From NCBI GenBank assembly GCA_028286505.1, contig JAQBRK010000022.1, positions 1-9,313 on the forward strand: a stretch of DNA of 9,313 nucleotides, read 5' to 3'. Both the position numbers and the translations under genes were made by a program. Positions within the stretch are counted from its first letter, which is position 1. Every line of letters starts with the position of its first letter. The DNA comes from Parcubacteria group bacterium (GTDB lineage: Bacteria > Patescibacteriota > Minisyncoccia > Phycocordibacterales > Phycocordibacteraceae). Shown here in pieces: positions 1-5,367 of this stretch. The notes beneath the pieces are model-generated. The model ran no database searches and was not told where the DNA came from. It saw only the letters and a list, made by a program, of their open reading frames with translations.

Positions 1-2307
1 GAAGAAGCGGCGCGCTTGCGCGCCGACGAATCCCTTTGCTACGTGCGCGGCGACCGCAAAGGCGAAATGAAACCGGAAGGCGAGAAGAAGCTCGAACGCC
101 TCGAGAAAGTGGCCGAAGCCGCGCGCCTTATCGAAGCATATGAGAAATTAAAGGATGAGCGCGACGTCTATGACTTTGCGGACGTGCTCAACATCGCGGT
201 TACGGGGCTCGATGCCGACGCAGACCTGAAAGCGAGCGTACAGGAGCAGTATCAGTACATTCTTGCGGACGAGCATCAGGACGCAAATGCGTTGCAGCAC
301 GCGCTGCTTGATACGCTCGCGTATGACGAGCACCCGAATATTTTCGTAGTGGGGGACGAGAAGCAAGCCATTTACCGCTTCCAAGGCGCGGACTCTTCGC
401 ATTTCAAAACATTTACCGAGCATTTCCCGCGAACCGAGCTCATACAACTGACCGACAGTTATCGCTCGCTCCAAAGCCTGCTTGATACCGCCCACGGCGT
501 AATCGCGAAGGTGCCTGCATCAACCGGCGAACACCCGAAGCTTTCCGCGGTGCGTGAAGGAACGGCAACGGTCTCGCTCTTGGCTGCCGCTGACCCGCTC
601 GCCGAACGCGACCAGGTCGCGCAGCTTATCGAGGAAGCAATTGCGAGCGGAACGGCACCCGAAGAAATAGCGGTCATTTCAAGTCGGAACGCGACAGCCA
701 ACTTGTTCGCAGAACATCTCGAGGCTCGCGGCATCCCGACGCTTCGCGCGGGTGACGTGCTTCTTTCCGCGCGACCTTTAATGCGCTCCATTCTTGCCTT
801 GATGCGAACCATTGCCGACCCGCTTGATATCGCCGCGCTCCGGGAAACACTGCTCGCACCGTGGTGGGAGCTTCCGCTCGCGCTCCGCTCCGAGATGCTC
901 CTTAAGAACCGGGATAGGGAACTGTGGGGCTCGCTCACGCTCGCCGAGCCCGAGATTGCCGAGTGCCTGCAGAAGCTCCAGAAGGCAGCGCTTTCGGAAG
1001 GCGCGCTCCCGCTGCTTTCGCGGGCTATCGCCGACACGGGTGCTCGCGGCTATTTCCTCTCGCACGCCGAGCACCTGGAAGACCTCGGGCTTTTGCGAAA
1101 AGTATTCATGCATGTGGAAGAAATCGTGGCGCGCGAACCGAATCGCTCCTTCCGAGAAGTCGTATCCGCTTTCACGAAAGCGCACGAGCACGGGCTTGAG
1201 AGCGTAAAATCATCCGTGACGCTGCGCGAGGGGATGGTAACGGTCATCACGGCGCATAAGGCGAAGGGCATGGAATTTGAGCGGGTATTCGTCGTTGGCA
1301 TGAACGCGAGGCAATGGGAAAAAGGCGGTATGCCCGCAAAGATTCCATCGCCTATTGATCAGAAGCGAAGCGCGGAAGACGCGACGAAGCTTTTCTATGT
1401 GGCCATCACGCGCGCGAAGAACGAGCTCGTGCTTTCGTACTCCATTGAGTCGGGTGAAGGTCGCGACTTGCCGCCCTCGCTCCTTATTCCGGAAGGACTT
1501 CCAACCGTAACGTCTGCCGTCAATCCGCTCCCGCTTTTGCATGCCACTATCGAGCCGACAAAGGCGGTAAACGACTTGGTCTATACCTACCTAACGGAGG
1601 AAGGGCTTTCGCCTTCGGCACTGAACGAATACATCGAATCACCACCCGTGTTCTTTGCTCGCCGCGTACTCCGGCTTCATGAGCCCGAAAGCCCCGCGAC
1701 CACTATCGGAAGCGCGGTCCATGCCGGCATAGCCGAGTACCTTGCGACCAAGGATACCGACAAAGCATATGCGACGCTCGCGGGTACGCTCGGTCGCTCG
1801 CTCCTGCCGCGTAACGCGGCGTATGACCGCGTGGTTGAAGATGCGACCGCGCGGCTTGCCGCTTACCTCGCGCACCCGGAGACCGCGGAAGCAGTCGCGA
1901 TAGAAAAGGCTTTTTCAATAACGAAGGAAGTGTGCGGGAAAGACATCCTGCTTTACGGAAAGATAGATGCGGTATTTAAGGGAGACCGGGGCGAAGAAAT
2001 CGTGGACTTCAAGACCTCGAGCAAGATAGACGAAAAAGACGCGAGCTATCCGCGTCAGCTCGCGTTCTATGACTATCTTCTTCGCGGGAACGGTCACACG
2101 CCCGCGACCGCTTCGATAGTGCAGGTGGCGACCGACGGCGTAACCGCCTATCCTGTCGCGCTTACGGACGAAACCCGCGCCGAGCTTGCGGATACGCTTG
2201 AAGCCGTCATCAGCGAACTTTTAACGGGAGAATGGCGCAAAGGGGAGCGAAAGCGGGATGATTCCGACGCGTACGACGATATTCTGAAGCTGTTTACCGT
2301 ACTATAG
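1..2307 (+). CDS. UvrD/RecB-like helicase with C-terminal PD-(D/E)XK nuclease (5' truncated)
   Basis: This is the C-terminal part of a superfamily 1 ATP-dependent DNA helicase fused to a RecB-type nuclease, expected to unwind and resect DNA in repair or recombination. The frame is open to base 1, so the true start and Walker A motif lie upstream; the TTG at 16 is only an internal codon. Counting from base 16, the visible helicase motifs are II (ILADEHQD, 82-89), III (VGDEKQAIYRFQGA, 112-125), IV (TDSYRS, 146-151), V (ITAHKAKGMEF, 411-421) and VI (YVAITRAKNEL, 461-471). The nuclease domain follows (about 530-763): GSAVHAG with H569, GKIDAVF with D651, VDFKTSS with D664 and K666, and a QLAFYDY motif from Q681. 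The family position before GSAVHAG that often holds an iron-sulfur Cys (LSxSxxxxYxxCPxxF) is a Ser here (S542), and only three Cys occur in the visible part, so an Fe-S cluster is unlikely. It could be called AddA-, AdnA- or UvrD-like; the exact subfamily is unresolved. Confidence 0.93.
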   Translation, partial: EEAARLRADESLCYVRGDRKGEMKPEGEKKLERLEKVAEAARLIEAYEKLKDERDVYDFADVLNIAVTGLDADADLKASVQEQYQYILADEHQDANALQHALLDTLAYDEHPNIFVVGDEKQAIYRFQGADSSHFKTFTEHFPRTELIQLTDSYRSLQSLLDTAHGVIAKVPASTGEHPKLSAVREGTATVSLLAAADPLAERDQVAQLIEEAIASGTAPEEIAVISSRNATANLFAEHLEARGIPTLRAGDVLLSARPLMRSILALMRTIADPLDIAALRETLLAPWWELPLALRSEMLLKNRDRELWGSLTLAEPEIAECLQKLQKAALSEGALPLLSRAIADTGARGYFLSHAEHLEDLGLLRKVFMHVEEIVAREPNRSFREVVSAFTKAHEHGLESVKSSVTLREGMVTVITAHKAKGMEFERVFVVGMNARQWEKGGMPAKIPSPIDQKRSAEDATKLFYVAITRAKNELVLSYSIESGEGRDLPPSLLIPEGLPTVTSAVNPLPLLHATIEPTKAVNDLVYTYLTEEGLSPSALNEYIESPPVFFARRVLRLHEPESPATTIGSAVHAGIAEYLATKDTDKAYATLAGTLGRSLLPRNAAYDRVVEDATARLAAYLAHPETAEAVAIEKAFSITKEVCGKDILLYGKIDAVFKGDRGEEIVDFKTSSKIDEKDASYPRQLAFYDYLLRGNGHTPATASIVQVATDGVTAYPVALTDETRAELADTLEAVISELLTGEWRKGERKRDDSDAYDDILKLFTVL

Positions 2308-2333
2308 ACAAAAAATAGGCCGTATGTTATAGT
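2305..2333 (+). promoter_or_regulatory. sigma70-type promoter with extended -10 for the 73-aa gene
   Basis: TAGACA at 2305-2310 matches the TTGACA -35 at five of six bases. A spacer of exactly 17 nt leads to TATAGT at 2328-2333, preceded by TGT (2325-2327), giving an extended -10. The -35 starts on the stop codon of the upstream helicase gene. Transcription would start near 2340 and give a leader of about 25 nt containing the Shine-Dalgarno GGAGGGG (2352-2358). This is the closest match to a consensus promoter in the window. Not tested experimentally. Confidence 0.75.
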
Positions 2334-2365
2334 ACTCTCACGCCTGCAAACGGAGGGGTGTCACG

Positions 2366-2587
2366 ATGGTGAACGATACAAAGTTCACCGATACGGTGAA
2401 CTACGGAAGATTGGGCAATCTGTTACGTTCCTTGGGTCACACTACGGTTCCGGAGGACGAGGTCATCAAGGCTCTCGTTGTCGTAACCAAAGACCCGCAA
2501 CTCATCGAGTGGACGATGGCTCAGATCAACAGTCCGCACTTTACGTCCCTGGTCGCGTTCAACATGACGCAAGCCAGCGACGGGTAG
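2366..2587 (+). CDS. Hypothetical 73-aa soluble protein
   Basis: I do not recognise the family. The ATG at 2366 is well supported: GGAGGGG at 2352-2358 ends 7 nt upstream, and a near-consensus promoter precedes it. The protein has no signal peptide, membrane segment or cysteine. Its middle (residues 28-55, from TVPEDEVIKALVVV to IEWTMAQI) looks like an acidic, amphipathic helical stretch with a short hydrophobic run, ALVVV, so a small single-domain fold is plausible. It forms its own transcription unit: a promoter in the 58-nt gap after the helicase gene, and a terminator-like hairpin at 2618-2649. It converges on the minus-strand gene ending at 2606, with 18 nt between stops. Strong expression signals on such a small gene argue that it is real and possibly abundant. 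Function unknown. Confidence 0.75.
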   Translation: MVNDTKFTDTVNYGRLGNLLRSLGHTTVPEDEVIKALVVVTKDPQLIEWTMAQINSPHFTSLVAFNMTQASDG

Positions 2588-2605
2588 TTAGATCGAATAA
2601 AAGAG

Positions 2606-3322
2606 TTACGAAATCGGGGGAGGCGCACCAGCGTCTCCCTCTTTCTTTTGTCCACCCATCGCCTTATCCATGAGGGCCGAACGTTCATTCATCTCTTCCT
2701 CAAGTGCCTTCATATCGATCTTGTCTACTATGGAAAGACTGGAAGCGTGGCCCCAGCTCGCATCATTGTCGCGGTAATGGCTCGAGGTTTCTCCAACCTC
2801 ACTGCGAACAACGTATAGAAATTGAGCAGGCTTTTTCAGATAACGGTGTGCGTAATCCATGCTGTAGTAGGCCATCGGGAGATCATCGTGACGGTGATCG
2901 GGTTCCGTTCCTTTAACTACCCAGGACCCGTCCTTGTCGGCACGAATGTCACGAGGAGAAAGATGGAAACCTATCGTGAATCCGTACTTTTGAGCCTTTT
3001 CCAGAATGTCGAATACGACACCTGTGCCCGAGAGCTCTCCTTTACGAATGCGTTCGGCATACTTGGTAAAAAGTGCCGGGCGCAACTGGGCGGGGATAGC
3101 AAGGACCGCACGCTTATTGTCCTCGGAAAGTGAATAGAACGTGGAAGATATTTCATTCAATGCTTCTGCCGGAATATCAGCATCGTCGAGTTCATCATGA
3201 AAATGCTCCAGAATCTTGCTCTGTACTAGCTGCTGAAAAATAATCTCGCGCAATCCTTCGCGGTCCTTTTTTTCAAGCTCCGGCGACGGGGAAATTCTTC
3301 GTTCGAATTTAGGCTGTTCCAT
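2606..3322 (-). CDS. Hypothetical 238-aa protein with possible ADP-ribosyltransferase-like core
   Basis: I do not recognise this protein with certainty. The N-terminal half (1-110) is charged and probably helical. A compact core follows: GFHLSPRDI (118-126), a WVVKGTEPDHRHDD stretch (134-147), AYYSMDYAHRY (151-161), FLYVVRSEVGE (168-178) and a WGHASSLSIVD segment (190-200). The order 'His in a strand, then a YY/YxxxxxA helix, then a hydrophobic strand reading LYVV' resembles the H-Y core of Arr-type/ART-fold enzymes, but that is inference from topology and no catalytic Glu can be assigned. The C-terminus is a low-complexity tail (GGQKKEGDAGAPPPIS). There is no signal peptide or membrane helix, so it is probably cytoplasmic. 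It lies 15 nt downstream of the DsbA-like gene. A TAGAAT hexamer sits 7 nt before its ATG and no Shine-Dalgarno is visible, so it may also have its own leaderless transcript. Confidence 0.8.
   Translation of the reverse strand: MEQPKFERRISPSPELEKKDREGLREIIFQQLVQSKILEHFHDELDDADIPAEALNEISSTFYSLSEDNKRAVLAIPAQLRPALFTKYAERIRKGELSGTGVVFDILEKAQKYGFTIGFHLSPRDIRADKDGSWVVKGTEPDHRHDDLPMAYYSMDYAHRYLKKPAQFLYVVRSEVGETSSHYRDNDASWGHASSLSIVDKIDMKALEEEMNERSALMDKAMGGQKKEGDAGAPPPIS
2618..2649 (+). terminator. Rho-independent terminator of the 73-aa gene
   Basis: The arms GGGAGGCGC (2618-2626) and GCGTCTCCC (2631-2639) form a 9-bp stem with one G-U pair and an ACCA loop. A T-rich tract follows (TCTTTCTTTT, 2640-2649). 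The T-tract is on the plus side only, so it should end transcription of the 2366-2587 gene. The hairpin lies inside the last codons of the opposing minus-strand gene, where it encodes part of the Gly/Ala/Pro tail. Confidence 0.65.
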
Positions 3323-3329
3323 TGGGTCG

Positions 3330-3357
3330 ATTCTACCCTAGCTACCGACACTGGCAA
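3330..3357 (-). promoter_or_regulatory. Candidate leaderless promoter for the 238-aa gene
   Basis: On the minus strand TTGCCA (3357-3352, five of six bases of TTGACA) is followed after 16 nt by TAGAAT (3335-3330). The ATG at 3322 begins 7 nt after the hexamer, so transcription would start at or next to the start codon. There is no Shine-Dalgarno in the 15-nt gap. The promoter overlaps the end of the DsbA-like gene, so the downstream gene could be transcribed both from the operon and on its own. Confidence 0.55.
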
Positions 3358-4036
3358 TCGACTGGTCGATGAGCTTCTTCATGGCCGCATAAGGGAGTGC
3401 GCCGTTGATGGGTGCAGGCTTCTGGCCCTCCACCAGAAGAATTACGAAAGGAGAGCCGGTCGCGCCGGAAGCGAGTGCGTTGGCATAGTCGTCATGGACT
3501 TTCTTCGTGAACGAGCCCGCGGTCATGCACTTGGTGAAGGCGTTCTGGTCTATCCCGAACTGCGCAATAACAGTCGGATACTGATTCGGATTGAACTGGT
3601 TCTCCGCAGGAGCTGCTGCCTGGATCGCATCGATGAAGCGGAAGAACGTGGCGGGAACCGAGAGCGAGGTCGCGCATTCTGCGGCGAGCGCGTGAGCTGC
3701 GGCGTTCGCATGATCGGTGGTGATAGGGAAGTGGCGGTATACCCAAGCAACCTTTTTACCTCCTTCGTACTCCGTCATTATCTGCTCCATCGTCATTTGG
3801 AAGGTTTTGCTATAGGAACTGTCGATGTCTGCGTACTCGATGATGGTGACGGGAGCCCCCGGGTTCCCAATGATGTGGTCGGTTGGTGAGACGGGGCGAA
3901 CGGCGTCGGGAGTACCCGTACCATTTTCAATGTGGTGGTTCACGCGAACGACGTAAATCGCTATGGCGAGTAGGAGTCCGGCAAAGAGTATGGCTATCGG
4001 TATGAGAAAATCTCGTGCGGTTGCCGTCGGTTTCAT
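3338..4036 (-). CDS. Membrane-anchored DsbA-family thioredoxin-fold protein lacking the CXXC cysteines
   Basis: This is a 232-aa protein with one N-terminal membrane helix (about residues 8-31), a short linker, and an extracytoplasmic DsbA/thioredoxin_4-type domain. Family landmarks are IGNPGAPVTIIEYAD (56-70), YRHFP (100-104), the helix with C121, the C170 helix and the cis-Pro loop GSPF (194-197). Normal family members read CPYC where this one has S73-S74-Y75-S76; the codons are AGT and AGC, each one base from a Cys codon. It therefore cannot perform ordinary dithiol oxidation or disulfide exchange at this site, and may act as a chaperone, scaffold or binding protein (inference). The ATG at 4036 is preferred over the in-frame one at 4066: the extra ten residues would sit on the promoter, and TGC-TACTAT ends 6 nt before 4036. 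The 238-aa gene follows after 15 nt. Confidence 0.88.
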   Translation of the reverse strand: MKPTATARDFLIPIAILFAGLLLAIAIYVVRVNHHIENGTGTPDAVRPVSPTDHIIGNPGAPVTIIEYADIDSSYSKTFQMTMEQIMTEYEGGKKVAWVYRHFPITTDHANAAAHALAAECATSLSVPATFFRFIDAIQAAAPAENQFNPNQYPTVIAQFGIDQNAFTKCMTAGSFTKKVHDDYANALASGATGSPFVILLVEGQKPAPINGALPYAAMKKLIDQSIASVGS

Positions 4037-4042
4037 ATCAAA

Positions 4043-4051
4043 ATAGTAGCA
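4043..4051 (-). promoter_or_regulatory. Candidate leaderless extended -10 promoter of the DsbA-like gene
   Basis: Minus strand TGC (4051-4049) followed by TACTAT (4048-4043) is an extended -10 element. The ATG at 4036 begins 6 nt later, which puts the expected start of transcription on the A of the start codon. No Shine-Dalgarno or convincing -35 is seen; extended -10 promoters often lack a good -35. Confidence 0.5.
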
Positions 4052-4124
4052 TGCAGCTTGACGCATAAGCCCTCAGATGGCACACCATACATAGAACCCC
4101 TCGAACCGGTCCGGAGGCCGCACC

Positions 4125-4622
4125 ATGAGCACTACGGAAATCTCGCGTCGTCGCTTCTATATGCGGCTGTACTATGCCTGCGCACGCGTGCAGGCCAACT
4201 TCTTCGGCAGAAAGGGTGAGTTACCCGAGCCGCGTACTAACTGCATGATCTTCCGGATGTATTTCTGGGGATTGTTCTGTTCGGTCGGTATTGCGGCCGG
4301 CTACCTGATAATGCTCGTCATCGCTCTACTGGTCATGCTGCTCGTGTTCGGTGTGTTCGGAAGCGGGTATGACGCGGTCTTTCACCCGCATACGACCCGG
4401 GGTGAACTTGGAATCCTGATTTGGGGAATCCTCATCCTCGGGCTCACCGCATGTGTCGTGCTCGCCACAGCCCAATGGGCCATAGAGAAATATACGCCGA
4501 TTCGTTTTCCGCTCGAGGAAAAGAGGAGAGCTCAGCCGGAAGGGCCAAAGTTTTCCGTCCTAGTCGGTGATTGGCTCAAAGACCTTGATCAGCGCAAATG
4601 TACGCCCATCCGCATCGTCTAA
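4125..4622 (+). CDS. Hypothetical 165-aa membrane protein with two transmembrane helices
   Basis: I do not recognise this family. The start at 4125 is fixed by GGAGG at 4113-4117, 7 nt upstream. The N-terminal 44 residues are basic and aromatic (SRRRFYMRLYYACARVQ, then RTNC at 37-40) and probably cytoplasmic by the positive-inside rule. A long hydrophobic segment follows (about 45-79), then a short loop containing HPHTTRGE (87-94), a second helix (about 95-119), and a hydrophilic C-terminal tail of about 45 residues rich in Lys, Arg and Pro. That predicts a hairpin with both ends in the cytoplasm. Five Cys residues (C19, C40, C52, C110, C159) show no obvious metal-binding pattern. The gene is monocistronic: it is divergent from the DsbA-like gene, and a strong terminator follows 19 nt after the stop. 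Function unknown. Confidence 0.8.
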   Translation: MSTTEISRRRFYMRLYYACARVQANFFGRKGELPEPRTNCMIFRMYFWGLFCSVGIAAGYLIMLVIALLVMLLVFGVFGSGYDAVFHPHTTRGELGILIWGILILGLTACVVLATAQWAIEKYTPIRFPLEEKRRAQPEGPKFSVLVGDWLKDLDQRKCTPIRIV

Positions 4623-4623
4623 G

Positions 4624-4679
4624 CGGGTTACGGCAACGACTATGGCGCCTCCTTCGGGAGGCGCCATTTTTATAACCCG
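4624..4679. repeat. Outer 7-bp inverted repeat enclosing the terminator hairpin
   Basis: CGGGTTA (4624-4630) just after the stop codon of the 165-aa gene is perfectly complementary to TAACCCG (4673-4679), which lies within the last codons of the opposing exonuclease gene. The arms enclose the 11-bp terminator stem and its U-tract. In RNA this could form a nested stem that stabilises the 3' end. A 7-bp match can also arise by chance. Confidence 0.35.
4642..4671 (+). terminator. Strong Rho-independent terminator with UUCG tetraloop
   Basis: ATGGCGCCTCC (4642-4652) and GGAGGCGCCAT (4657-4667) form a perfect 11-bp, G+C-rich stem closed by TTCG (4653-4656) in the stable C(UUCG)G context. A T-tract (4667-4671) follows. 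It terminates the 165-aa gene. The T-tract runs into the TTA that is the reverse complement of the opposing gene's stop codon. No T-tract follows the hairpin on the minus strand, so it is not an obvious bidirectional terminator. Confidence 0.9.
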
Positions 4680-5248
4680 AGCGTGTGGGTGAACGCGTTC
4701 GGGTCGCCCGCGACCTGCCATTTGCTGGTGTCGAGCTTGATGTCTTTTATCGTACGTAAATCCTTATATTTCATCTTTCCGTTCTTTAGTGCGTAGTCGT
4801 AGAGGTCGCGCGTGACTTTAACATCCTGAAGACAGTACTCCCGGACTTTGTCGTGCAGCCCCGCCTGCCACCACTCGACGGCCTTGATGCCGTCCGCCGA
4901 TTTACCATGCCCGAGCGTCGCTTCGGCGAGCGACTGAAGACGGATGCGCCTACCGAGCGCTTTATATACTTCGGACAACAGATCGAGCGAACGAATGCGG
5001 GTAAGATCGCCAGGATAGTAATGATTCAAAAGCGGAACGTCGAAGGAGTCGGAATTGAAGCCAATAAGAACATCGGCCTTCTCAAGGATGGGCCAAAGCT
5101 TCGGAAATTCTTCCTGGGAGTACGAAGTGAATTCTCCGGTTTCTGAATCGTGAATACCGACAATAGAAATATCGAGCCGGTGATATTCCTGCCGAGACAT
5201 GACGGGAATTAGGTTTGCTGTTTCTATGTCAAACGTTATTTCCCTCAT
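4670..5248 (-). CDS. DEDDy-type 3'-5' exonuclease (RNase H-like fold)
   Basis: A 192-aa single-domain nuclease of the DnaQ-like superfamily, predicted to remove nucleotides from 3' ends of DNA or RNA with two metal ions. The Exo I motif is FDIET with D7 and E9. Exo II is LIGFNSDSFDVPLL with N65 and D70. Exo III is YCLQD with Y138 and D142, the Y-x-x-x-D spacing that marks the DEDDy subgroup. It resembles the free-standing predicted exonucleases related to the PolB proofreading domain and YprB rather than DnaQ epsilon, whose group uses His in Exo III. No helicase or polymerase domain is attached. The start at 5248 lacks a Shine-Dalgarno but overlaps (ATGA) the stop of a possible 37-aa ORF, suggesting coupled translation downstream of hisS. 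Substrate unknown. Confidence 0.88.
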   Translation of the reverse strand: MREITFDIETANLIPVMSRQEYHRLDISIVGIHDSETGEFTSYSQEEFPKLWPILEKADVLIGFNSDSFDVPLLNHYYPGDLTRIRSLDLLSEVYKALGRRIRLQSLAEATLGHGKSADGIKAVEWWQAGLHDKVREYCLQDVKVTRDLYDYALKNGKMKYKDLRTIKDIKLDTSKWQVAGDPNAFTHTLGL

Positions 5249-5358
5249 AGAGTAGGTCTAAAAGTTCCATCTACTTCGTCTGCGTCTCGCTTCGTCGTAT
5301 CAAAATACGCCTGCGCTCGACGCTTTCCCATGCCTCGTAGCTGAATCCTTTTATCCAT
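5245..5358 (-). CDS. Possible 37-aa basic small protein between hisS and the exonuclease gene
   Basis: An ATG at 5358 opens a 37-codon frame that fills almost all of the gap between hisS and the exonuclease gene. It begins 9 nt after the hisS stop, and its TGA overlaps the exonuclease start as ATGA. The peptide starts MDKRIQLRGMGKRRAQAYFD and ends in a more acidic DADEVDG segment. It is rich in Lys and Arg and has no hydrophobic helix. The tight spacing on both sides is typical of an operon member and would explain why the exonuclease gene lacks its own ribosome binding site. Against it: no clear Shine-Dalgarno, third codon positions less G+C-rich than the neighbours, and overlap with an imperfect inverted repeat. 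It may be a real small protein, a translational coupler, or chance. Confidence 0.4.
   Translation of the reverse strand: MDKRIQLRGMGKRRAQAYFDTTKRDADEVDGTFRPTL
5282..5323. repeat. Imperfect 19-nt inverted repeat between hisS and the exonuclease gene
   Basis: Arms 5282-5300 and 5305-5323 are separated by the 4-nt loop CAAA. Thirteen of 19 positions pair, including 5 bp at the base and 5 bp at the loop end (CGTAT/ATACG next to the loop). It would form an interrupted hairpin in the hisS transcript and might stabilise or process the mRNA. No T-tract follows on either strand, so it is not a standard terminator. It lies entirely within the possible 37-aa ORF. Confidence 0.4.
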
Positions 5359-5367
5359 ACTCAATTG

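Noticed and set aside
16..18. TTG as start of the helicase gene
   Set aside because: The frame stays open to base 1 and the essential Walker A motif is missing, so the gene is cut by the window edge rather than starting here.
459..1037. Long open frame on the minus strand inside the helicase gene
   Set aside because: Its translation is Ser/Arg/Ala-rich low-complexity with no domain, and the plus-strand helicase frame in the same place has clear motifs; it is a shadow of G+C-rich codon use.
4058..4093. Promoter for the 165-aa gene made of TTGACG (4058-4063) and TACATA (4088-4093)
   Set aside because: The spacer is 24 nt, well outside 16-18, and the -10 match is poor; the true promoter of this gene was not identified.
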